Assembly: GCA_047619485.1 (NCBI GenBank)
Contig: JBLHKE010000530.1
Span: 1 to 5,645, forward strand
Length of the DNA stretch: 5,645 nucleotides
From: JBLHKE01 sp047619485
GTDB taxonomy: Bacteria > Verrucomicrobiota > Verrucomicrobiia > Verrucomicrobiales > DEV007
Direction of reading: 5' to 3'
Position 1 is the first letter of the stretch. The number at the start of each line of letters is the position of its first letter. The position numbers and the translations under genes are program-made. The notes under the pieces were generated by a model. The model was given only the letters and a program-made list of their open reading frames with translations, was not told where the DNA came from and made no database searches. Below are positions 1 through 5,528 of this stretch, one piece after another.

Positions 1-1763
1 CCAACTCGCTTGTCGGTGTCGTCGATTCCGGCTTCCCGATTCTGCTGGCAGACGAGGGCGGGCGTCGGCTGACGCCCTCGGCGGTCTACTACCCTGAAGA
101 TGGGGCGGCCGCTGTGGTCGGCGAAGCGGCCCTTCGCATGCGCGGGGTGGCGCCGGGCAGGGTGGTGACTTCGATCAAACGTCTGATCGGCCGGCGCGTG
201 GATGAGGTGGGTGGCGACTCGCCGTTTCAGGTCGTGGCTGGAAGTGACGGCGCGGCGGCGGTGTCGATCGGTGGGGTGGCAACTTCCCCCGAGGAGGTCT
301 CGTCTGTGATTCTAGCGCATCTGAAGGCGGTCGCGGAAAATGCGATGGAGACCGTGATCAGCAAGGCGGTGATCACCGTGCCGGCCTATTTCAATGACGC
401 GCAGCGCCAGGCGACCAAGTCGGCAGGGGAGATGGCGGGCTTAGAGGTGGTGCGGATCGTTAATGAACCGACCGCGGCTGCGCTGGCCTATGGCTTGGAT
501 AAACTCGGCGAGAAATCAAGGGTGGCAGTCTACGATCTCGGCGGGGGAACCTTTGATATTTCGGTGTTGGAGTTAAACGCTGGCGTATTCCAAGTGCTTG
601 CGACCCACGGCGACACACGGCTTGGTGGTGATGACATCGATGCTGCATTGGCCGAGTTTTTGTGGTCGGAGGCGGAGATTGAGGGGGAGTTGATCGGGGC
701 GGACCTGGCGCTACGGGGCAAGTTTTTTCAGGCGGCCGCGGCGGCGAAAGTAGCACTGTCCTCTGCGGAGGTTGCTGCGATCAGGTTGCCGTTCTTCGAT
801 GGCGAGAACAGTTTCGAATACGATTTGGAATTGGTTGAATTCGAGCGGATCGCGCGGCCCATCGTGCTCCGCACCAAGTCGCTCTGCCGGGCGGTGTTGG
901 CAGATGCAGGGTTGGCGGCAGAGGACTTGGACGAGGTCGTGCTAGCTGGGGGCAGCACGCGCACGCCACTGGTCGCGCGCATGGTGGGTGAGTTTTTTAG
1001 CAAGCAGCCAAACGTATCGCAGAACCCGGATGAAGTGGTAGCCATGGGGGCGGTGGTGCAGGCCGGGGTGCTCTCCGGGGTGATGAGAAATGTGGTTCTG
1101 TTAGACGTGACGCCGCTGTCATTGGGGATCGAGACCTTCGGCGGCCTGATGAACGTGATCATCCCACGCAACACAACGATCCCAGCCAAGCGCGGTGAGT
1201 TGTTCACCAATGCCGTCGCTAACCAGGAATCGATGGCGATCCGCGTGCTGCAGGGCGAGCGCGAATTGGCAAAGGATAATTGGCGTCTGGGCGAGATCGA
1301 GGTGCCGTTCACCAGGGGGGCGAAGGGCAGCGCACGTGTCGGGGTGCAGTTTGAAATCGACGAAAATGGGATTTTGGAAATCCTGACGCGTGATACTGCG
1401 ACCGGGGAGGATCGTATCTTGCAGATCGAGAGCGCGGCAGTCGATGTCGAGGACGAGCGGGTCGAGGCGATGGTTTCGGAGTCAGTCGAACATGCCTTCG
1501 AAGACATGAACGCGCGCTTGTGGACCGAGGCCAAATTGAAGTCGGACGAACTTCTGCCGGCAGTTGCGCAGGCGCTGGAGGTGGCGGGTGATGCCTTGGA
1601 TGCCGCGCAGCGTGAGGCGGTCGAGTCCGGGGTGGCGGCGGTCGAGGTGGCGCTGGAGTCCGGTGAGGTGCGTGCGCTGAAGCAGGCCAATGAAAATCTG
1701 GATCGGGCGACGGAGGAGCTGGCGGCGATCTTGGTCGAGCGCGCGATGGAGGGGCGGAGCTAG
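1..1763 (+). CDS. Hsp70-family molecular chaperone, DnaK/HscA-like (5' end outside window)
   Basis: Cytosolic ATP-dependent chaperone that binds exposed hydrophobic segments of client proteins. The reading frame is open from nt 3 and begins with NSLVGVV, the tail of the first Hsp70 signature (IDLGTTNS), so only about ten N-terminal residues are missing. An internal GTG at 114 is not the real start. About 586 residues are visible. In order: [14 protein letters not shown] and [12 protein letters not shown] (nt ~380-495), phosphate-binding [11 protein letters not shown] (nt ~530-562), third signature LAGGSTRTP (nt ~940-970), interdomain linker [13 protein letters not shown] (nt ~1098-1136), the substrate-binding beta domain with NTTIP and VLQGERE, then a helical lid to the stop. 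GVFQVLAT followed by GDTRLGGDD, the compact nucleotide-binding domain and the lack of a long disordered tail resemble HscA. The linker [11 protein letters not shown] is DnaK-like (E. coli HscA has DVIPLSLGLET). No hscB, fdx, grpE or dnaJ is visible, so I cannot separate a HscA role from a second DnaK. Family certain, subfamily open. Confidence 0.95.
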   Translation, partial: NSLVGVVDSGFPILLADEGGRRLTPSAVYYPEDGAAAVVGEAALRMRGVAPGRVVTSIKRLIGRRVDEVGGDSPFQVVAGSDGAAAVSIGGVATSPEEVSSVILAHLKAVAENAMETVISKAVITVPAYFNDAQRQATKSAGEMAGLEVVRIVNEPTAAALAYGLDKLGEKSRVAVYDLGGGTFDISVLELNAGVFQVLATHGDTRLGGDDIDAALAEFLWSEAEIEGELIGADLALRGKFFQAAAAAKVALSSAEVAAIRLPFFDGENSFEYDLELVEFERIARPIVLRTKSLCRAVLADAGLAAEDLDEVVLAGGSTRTPLVARMVGEFFSKQPNVSQNPDEVVAMGAVVQAGVLSGVMRNVVLLDVTPLSLGIETFGGLMNVIIPRNTTIPAKRGELFTNAVANQESMAIRVLQGERELAKDNWRLGEIEVPFTRGAKGSARVGVQFEIDENGILEILTRDTATGEDRILQIESAAVDVEDERVEAMVSESVEHAFEDMNARLWTEAKLKSDELLPAVAQALEVAGDALDAAQREAVESGVAAVEVALESGEVRALKQANENLDRATEELAAILVERAMEGRS

Positions 1764-1899
1764 CGGCCGACCACTAGCTCGGAACAGGCTTGCGTGACCA
1801 CCTGCTTGCGAGCTGCGGGAATCGGGGCTAGGCAAGGACGCTGATTATTCCTAAGATCAGAGTCGAGAGTCCCCCAGCTGTGCATTTTCCATATTTTTC
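1764..1899. other. 136-bp intergenic spacer between chaperone and zinc-ribbon gene
   Basis: No reading frame worth calling and no convincing intrinsic terminator. The only palindrome I see is CTGAT...ATCAG at about 1840-1859, a five-base stem with a ten-base loop and no T-run after it. A short direct repeat GCTTGCG lies near 1788 and 1804. The last 20 bases before the downstream ATG are T-rich (TTTTCCATATTTTTC) and lack a GGAG-type ribosome site. The spacer probably carries the promoter of the downstream gene, but no -35/-10 pair is clear enough to place. Confidence 0.5.
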
Positions 1900-3408
1900 A
1901 TGAGTTCTCCAGAGATCAAATTCGACTGCCCCAAATGTAGCGAGGGTCTTGCAATCGATCGGCGTGCGATCGGTCATCAGGTTGCGTGTCCATTTTGTAA
2001 GGATCCGATCACGGTTCCCGAGGTGGAAGAACCTGCCGAGATTTCGGTCGAGCCGATTCCGGTGAGACAGGAGTTGCCGTCACAGATATCGGGTTCTCCG
2101 AGCTTGGAAGATCTTGCGAGTTCACGCCCTAAGGCGCCAGTGGAGAAATTGGAGCAGAGCGGGAAGGTGGCCGGGAACGATGATGGCCTAGCTCCTGCGC
2201 AGGCCGGTGATGTGAAGAAGGGCGGGCTTCCTCCGAAGCGGAAGCCGGGAGAGCAGCCAAAGGCCGTGGCGGAATCCGCAGCCGGCACTGCCGTCGGAAA
2301 TCCTCCGATGTCACCAGATCGTGGGGGCGTGCCGGTGCCGCCAGCGGCGGCACCACAGCGTCGTGTCACACCGCCGCCACCTGCTCAACCACTAACGGTA
2401 GCATTGGTTCCTGATGAAAGTCAGGCGGAAGCTTTTCAAGCGCAGTCGAACGGCGACCTTCCGGCGGGCTACGAGGAGAAAGTGCGCAGCAAGCGCAAGC
2501 GTCGCAATCCGGACGAACACCGGCTCAACCCCCGCGAGCATCCGAAGATGGTGCCTTTCGACGAGGTCGTCGACGAGGCGTCGTTTCGGCGTCATCCGGG
2601 AACTGGGAGAATGCCCTGGTGGAAAAAGTTGGGCGTGTTCGGGGCGATCCTGGGCATCATCGGCTGCATCGTGCTCGCTATAGTGAAAAAGCAGCAGCTC
2701 GCCGCGCCGAACGAGAACTTGCGGCCGGTCGAGCAGGGGCCACTCGACTCGGAATTCAAGATTGCCGACAAGCTAATCAATGCGTTTCTCGCTGCGGATT
2801 CGGTGACGGAGAAGATGAGCTTCATCCGTGTCCCGATCACAAAAATCGATGGCTACCCGAGCCTGAAGGAGCGGGTGGACGACTACTATTCGATCAACAG
2901 CAACCCATTGTTGTATCCGGGCACGACGGAGTTGATCGAGCAGGGAGACACCGAGTTCCTGAAAATCGAGATGAAGAACAGTTTGATGAGCAGCTTCGTC
3001 TACTTCGAAAAATCGGCCACTGGCTACGCTTTGGATTTTGATAGTTTTGTCGGTTACAACCCGGTCAGCTGGAAGGTGTTTTTGGTTAATCCTACTGAGG
3101 ATACGGAGCCGCAAATTTTCCGCCTGATCGTCGAGCCCGAGGAATTTTACACCGGGCGCTTTCAGGACAAGACGCGTTATAAGAGTTACAGGATTACCGA
3201 CATGGTCTCGTCGATGGATGCGATCGCTTACCTCGTTCGCGGCACCACCGCCGCCGATGCGATCGAGGTGGAGTTTGATAAATTGAAGGGCTACGAAGCG
3301 CAGCGCCTCTTGATCGTCGCAGAGGTCAATCTCGATGAGCGCGGAGTGGATGGAAAGGATCTCACCTACATCGATAAGGTGCTGCGGATGAGTTGGCTGC
3401 TGCCTTAG
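1900..3408 (+). CDS. Zinc-ribbon, proline-rich linker, single-pass membrane protein of unknown function
   Basis: A 502-residue protein of unrecognised function. Residues 8-33 form a zinc ribbon with CPKC (C10, C13) and CPFC (C30, C33), separated by the usual G-x-x-V-x-C spacing. Residues ~40-190 are low-complexity, rich in Pro, Ala, Glu and Lys, and probably disordered. A basic patch (SKRKRRN) and a WWKK motif precede one hydrophobic helix at about 244-263 (LGVFGAILGIIGCIVLAIV), followed by KK. Residues ~265-502 look like a folded alpha/beta domain that I cannot assign. There is no signal peptide, so the likely topology is zinc ribbon inside and C-terminal domain in the periplasm (inference from positive charges on both sides, so only moderately sure). 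The ATG at 1900 is chosen because the zinc ribbon begins eight residues later. It has no Shine-Dalgarno sequence. The stop TAG (3406-3408) lies inside the direct repeat bounding the mobile-type element that follows. Similar zinc-ribbon/TM architectures are common in Verrucomicrobia and Planctomycetes. Confidence 0.88.
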   Translation: MSSPEIKFDCPKCSEGLAIDRRAIGHQVACPFCKDPITVPEVEEPAEISVEPIPVRQELPSQISGSPSLEDLASSRPKAPVEKLEQSGKVAGNDDGLAPAQAGDVKKGGLPPKRKPGEQPKAVAESAAGTAVGNPPMSPDRGGVPVPPAAAPQRRVTPPPPAQPLTVALVPDESQAEAFQAQSNGDLPAGYEEKVRSKRKRRNPDEHRLNPREHPKMVPFDEVVDEASFRRHPGTGRMPWWKKLGVFGAILGIIGCIVLAIVKKQQLAAPNENLRPVEQGPLDSEFKIADKLINAFLAADSVTEKMSFIRVPITKIDGYPSLKERVDDYYSINSNPLLYPGTTELIEQGDTEFLKIEMKNSLMSSFVYFEKSATGYALDFDSFVGYNPVSWKVFLVNPTEDTEPQIFRLIVEPEEFYTGRFQDKTRYKSYRITDMVSSMDAIAYLVRGTTAADAIEVEFDKLKGYEAQRLLIVAEVNLDERGVDGKDLTYIDKVLRMSWLLP

Positions 3409-3538
3409 GGCTTGTCAGTAAATAGCTGCTACAATCTGCTGGTTATTTTGGCCATCACCGGCGTTAGCTTCCAACTCAAATAGCCCGCTATAATCGCTGA
3501 AATCTGCCTTGGTGCTGGCTAAGATTCCTGTGCATCTT

Positions 3539-3542
3539 TAGT
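3539..3542 (+). repeat. Target-site duplication TAGT, left
   Basis: TAGT immediately precedes the left terminal repeat of the 159-bp element and recurs exactly after its right terminal repeat. The related empty site in the other copy of the host repeat (reverse strand near 5383-5388) reads ATCTAATAATC with no insertion. Confidence 0.65.
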
Positions 3543-3701
3543 GGGCAGCTCCGGAAACCTGCTGTGGAAATGGGGCGCAGAGAAAATTCCCGCTGGCGAG
3601 GCGATAAACGCTAAGCTATCTGATGATAGTGGGCGCTTTAGCAACGAAGACAGCGGGGATTTTATCAAGCTCCAACCCACATGAGGTTTTCGGAGGTGCC
3701 C
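3543..3701 (+). mobile_element. MITE-like element, copy 1 (159 bp, complete)
   Basis: Terminal inverted repeats of 18 bp: GGGCAGCTCCGGAAACCT at 3543-3560, and at 3684-3701 the complement of GGGCACCTCCGAAAACCT (16 of 18 match). It is flanked by an exact TAGT duplication at 3539-3542 and 3702-3705. The interior has no ORF but is strongly palindromic. Nested stems are 3585-3597 with 3649-3661 (CCCGCTG against CAGCGGGG), GCTAA 3610-3614 with TTAGC 3638-3642, and CTATC 3616-3620 with GATAG 3625-3629 around a TGAT loop. The right-hand 117 bp recur at the window end with five differences. These are hallmarks of a miniature inverted-repeat element mobilised in trans by a full-length IS. I do not recognise the parent family from the termini. 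A four-base duplication rich in TA would fit some IS5-like transposases, but that is only a suggestion. Confidence 0.82.
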
Positions 3702-3705
3702 TAGT
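3702..3705 (+). repeat. Target-site duplication TAGT, right
   Basis: Second copy of the TAGT duplication, directly after the GGTGCCC terminus of the 159-bp element. The remainder of the host repeat resumes immediately downstream with ATGACTTATTTCC. Confidence 0.65.
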
Positions 3706-3739
3706 ATGACTTATTTCCTGACAACCCCTTAGAGGTCGC

Positions 3740-4720
3740 TCAATGATGCCGTAGCTCGTCGAGCAAGATCTTCCACCCCGCAGATTCGGTCGCGGGTCGG
3801 AATAGGTCGGCGCGCGGCTCCAACTGGGATGCTAGCATATGCAAGAACGTCGCGTCGGGCTGGCAGCACCGCTCGATGAGTTGAGCGAGGGCGCGAGCAT
3901 CACTAACGGGGAAATAGCCACCGTAGTCTCTGCCAAGAAATCCGATGTTGGCGGGAGTTTCTGTCGCGAGCACTGGCGTGCCCAGCACGATCGATTCGCA
4001 CACGGCGTTGGAGCCACCTTCGGTTTTGCCCGTGTTGATGGTAGCATGGCTCGAGCGGATGGCGGCGGCGACTTCCTCACGGGGAATCGGCGTCGACCAG
4101 TGGTAGCGGTTTTCCCGACGCATCCAACCGAGCGCCTCCGCTTCTAGCCCCGCCTCGAGGGGGGTGCCGAAGTGTCGGGCCTCGATGGGCAAGGCTGCGT
4201 CGAGGTGTTGTAGAGCCCTCACCGTTAGAAACGGATCCTTGGTCTCTCTGAGATGGGCGAGGATCGTAAAGGTTTTTGGGGTAGCCGGCGGCTCAGGCAA
4301 GTTCTCTGTGATCGGCAGCTCAATCGACTTCCAGATGGTTCGGACTTTGGCGGCAAATTCAGCAGGCACGTCGGCTGCTGAATGGTCCTGGTAGGTCACA
4401 ATGGCATCCGCGAGCCGCATGCCTTCGAGGGCGTCGGTGTCGCCGTTGGGGAGGTCTTTGTAGAGGTCGGTGCCGGTCGCGACCGCGATGATTGCCCGCT
4501 GGGGATAGCGGGCACGAAATGCCTTGATGGTGGGAAGCCCGCGTCTGGTGTGCAGCGCGATCAGCACGTTGGCATCCTGAGCCTGGTAATCATGGCAGGC
4601 GGCAGTCCGTAGCCCGAGGTCGGCGATGCGGCGTGCGATGCGATTTGCTGAGATGGAATTTCCCTGCAGGGACTCGATCGGGAATGGGGAGCTGACAAGG
4701 ACATCGAGGCCGGGCATCAT
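3740..4720 (-). CDS. senB: SenB-like selenosugar synthase (GT-B fold glycosyltransferase)
   Basis: A 326-residue GT-B protein matching from memory the SenB family (formerly an uncharacterised TIGR04348-type glycosyltransferase). Characterised SenB couples selenophosphate to a UDP-sugar, giving the selenosugar that SenA joins to hercynine for selenoneine. Visible hallmarks: GNSISANRIARRIADLG (20-36), ALHTRRG (55-61), the diagnostic TGTDLYKDL (82-90), AKVRTIWKS (124-132), LAHLRETKDPF (154-164), the EX7E nucleotide-sugar motif E234...E242 (EGGSNAVCE), LGTPVLAT (246-253), and GFLGRDYGGYFPV (260-272). Length is normal for the family. There is no signal peptide, so it should be cytosolic. Start: tandem ATG ATG at 4720/4717, without a clear Shine-Dalgarno sequence. 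The stop is 8 bp from the left repeat nest. The gene is divergent from a lipoprotein gene 43 bp away. No senA or senC is nearby, so the product may feed another pathway. Family call firm, exact sugar substrate inferred. Confidence 0.85.
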   Translation of the reverse strand: MMPGLDVLVSSPFPIESLQGNSISANRIARRIADLGLRTAACHDYQAQDANVLIALHTRRGLPTIKAFRARYPQRAIIAVATGTDLYKDLPNGDTDALEGMRLADAIVTYQDHSAADVPAEFAAKVRTIWKSIELPITENLPEPPATPKTFTILAHLRETKDPFLTVRALQHLDAALPIEARHFGTPLEAGLEAEALGWMRRENRYHWSTPIPREEVAAAIRSSHATINTGKTEGGSNAVCESIVLGTPVLATETPANIGFLGRDYGGYFPVSDARALAQLIERCCQPDATFLHMLASQLEPRADLFRPATESAGWKILLDELRHH

Positions 4721-4763
4721 TTAGGTGGATTTTTTGGACGGGAGAGGATGTAATTGGCGCGTG
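4721..4763. promoter_or_regulatory. 43-bp divergent spacer between senB and lipoprotein gene
   Basis: The two divergent starts are so close that at least one promoter must overlap the other or lie inside the opposite coding region. On the + strand, GGGAGAGGA at 4740-4748 resembles a Shine-Dalgarno sequence but is 15 bp from the ATG at 4764 (12 from an in-frame GTG at 4761), longer than usual. TGTAAT at 4749-4754 resembles a -10 box but has no good -35 partner. On the - strand the spacer begins with an A-run and offers no ribosome site. Confidence 0.4.
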
Positions 4764-5303
4764 ATGAAAAAAATGAAGTGTTTGAATCAGCTCGCGCTGA
4801 CTGGATTTCTGGTGATGATGGTGGCGTTCTTTCCGGCGTGCAAGACATTGGAGCGGAGCGAGCGTGTGCCGGAAGGGGAGCCAGGGGTGCGGACTGGATA
4901 TTTGACCGCCAAGGTCGTGGCCTACCGGCACGCGATGGAGAATCAGCCAAAGGAGGACAAGCGCTACGGCGAGGGCTTCTATACTGCTGCAGGGATCGTG
5001 GACGAGGATCCCGCGCACGTAAAAGTACTGGTGGCGGCTCTCGATGACATGTTCCCGTCTGTGATCGAGGGCAGCAAGATCTACACGCGCGATGAGAACT
5101 CGAAGTGGTTCGAGGGGAAGCCCGCGGTGGTCTGGAATTCGCGGTTGATGAAGAAGACCGACGATCTGCACGTGTTCATCGTGCTCGGCTGGATGCACAG
5201 CAACCTGCTCTTCCAGTATTACGAATACGAGACGCGTTACCTGAAGAAGACGGACGCGTGGGAGGTGGTCGGATTCGAGCTGATCGACCGAGTTGTGGAC
5301 TAG
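4764..5303 (+). CDS. Predicted lipoprotein of unknown function
   Basis: A 179-residue protein that I do not recognise. Starting at ATG 4764 it has a textbook export signal: MKKMK, a hydrophobic core (LALTGFLVMMVAFF, residues 10-23), then PAC with C26 as a possible lipidated cysteine. The lipobox FPAC is atypical at the -3 position (F instead of L/V), so a non-lipidated anchor or secreted form remains possible. A longer in-frame start, GTG 4725, would add an odd charged leader (MDFLDGRGCNWRV) before the signal and is less likely. The mature part (~150 residues) is mixed alpha/beta, rich in aromatic and charged residues, with no repeats or further membrane segments. Notable stretches are SKWFEGKPAVVWNSRLMKK and LGWMHSNLLFQYYEYE. 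It is divergent from senB with 43 bp between, which permits shared regulation, but nothing in the protein points to selenium chemistry. Coding support: a long open frame with signal-peptide logic and a normal stop. Confidence 0.75.
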   Translation: MKKMKCLNQLALTGFLVMMVAFFPACKTLERSERVPEGEPGVRTGYLTAKVVAYRHAMENQPKEDKRYGEGFYTAAGIVDEDPAHVKVLVAALDDMFPSVIEGSKIYTRDENSKWFEGKPAVVWNSRLMKKTDDLHVFIVLGWMHSNLLFQYYEYETRYLKKTDAWEVVGFELIDRVVD

Positions 5304-5354
5304 GAGCTTGCCGGATCGCAGCTGCACTGGATTTCTAGATCTCGCGCAACGACG
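5304..5354. other. Short spacer after the lipoprotein gene
   Basis: Fifty-one bases between the lipoprotein stop and the start of the right-hand repeat. They contain only short palindromes (GCAGCTGC near 5319 and TCTAGA near 5333) and no stem followed by a T-run, so no terminator is called. Confidence 0.4.
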
Positions 5355-5518
5355 CTAAGGGGAAAGCGACGGATAAATGATTATTAGATGCGCAGGATTT
5401 TTGGTCAGCACCAAGGCGAATAAGGCGATCATAGCGGGCAATTTGAGCCGAATCCAATACAGGTGATGGCGAAAAAGACTAGTAGATATTGATTAGTTGT
5501 TTTTCGTTTTCCGATAAG
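5355..5518 (-). mobile_element. Small repeat element B (~164 bp), uninterrupted copy
   Basis: Reverse-strand homologue of the element at 3404-3732. Read on the - strand it starts at CTTA (5518-5515) and ends at CCCCTTAG (5362-5355), matching both edges and the length of the left copy once the inserted MITE is removed. The core at 5386-5470 is about 77% identical by hand alignment. Where the left copy carries the TAGT-flanked insertion, this copy runs straight through (GCATCTAATAATCATTTAT), so it acts as the empty site. Its ends can pair with each other: GGAAAGCGACGGATAA at 5361-5376 against TTGTTTTTCGTTTTCC at 5497-5512 on the + strand, 15 of 16 if G-T wobbles are allowed. No ORF of note was found. 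Confidence 0.65.
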
Positions 5519-5528
5519 GGATGATGAA

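Larger units (their letters stand above)
3404..3732 (+). mobile_element. Small repeat element A (~165 bp), interrupted by a MITE-like insertion
   Basis: A non-coding element bounded by direct repeats CCTTAG at 3403-3408 and 3727-3732. Just inside are imperfect inverted repeats: TTGTCAGTAAATA (3412-3424) against TATTTCCTGACAA (3713-3725), 12 of 13 complementary, with extra G/C pairs outside. The 159-bp element at 3543-3701 plus one TAGT copy interrupts it. Without these the unit is 166 bp, against 164 bp for the inverted copy at 5355-5518. By hand, the cores (3451-3537 and the reverse complement of 5386-5470) are about 77% identical, including CTCAAAT, GCCCGCTAT and GCCTTGGTGCTG blocks. It lies between the stop codons of two convergent genes. 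No transposase is encoded, and every frame of the core has stops. It could be a non-autonomous transposon relic or an intergenic repeat of another kind. Confidence 0.7.

Noticed and set aside
114..116. GTG at 114 as the start of the chaperone
   Set aside because: The frame is open and Hsp70-like from nt 3 ([15 protein letters not shown]), so the true start is upstream of the window.
728..1690. Long open frame of 320 codons on the - strand inside the Hsp70 gene
   Set aside because: It lies wholly antisense to a gene with unmistakable Hsp70 motifs. Its product is a Ser/Thr/Ala-rich sequence typical of the complement of a GC-rich gene.
1840..1859. Intrinsic terminator from the CTGAT...ATCAG palindrome
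   Set aside because: The stem is five A/T-rich pairs with a ten-base loop and no T-run follows on either strand.
1977..2369. 130-codon - strand frame inside the zinc-ribbon gene
   Set aside because: Antisense of the low-complexity proline-rich linker. The absence of stops reflects base composition, not coding.
3451..3480. Integron attC site suggested by GCGTTAGC near 3461
   Set aside because: The motif is absent from the homologous copy at 5386-5470. There is no matching RYYYAAC partner at the other edge and no cassette array.
3451..3537. Core of the ~165-bp repeat as a decayed coding region
   Set aside because: In the right-hand copy one frame gives a short hydrophobic peptide, but the same frame in the left copy has two stops and the length differences between copies are not multiples of three.
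4749..4754. TGTAAT as a -10 promoter box for the lipoprotein gene
   Set aside because: No acceptable -35 sequence at 16-18 bp upstream, and the distance to the ATG would leave a leader of only a few bases. Too weak to list as a promoter.
4590..5327. 245-codon - strand frame spanning the senB start and the lipoprotein gene
   Set aside because: It overlaps the well-supported senB N-terminus and the signal-peptide gene. Its product is His/Pro/Arg-rich and shows no domain pattern.
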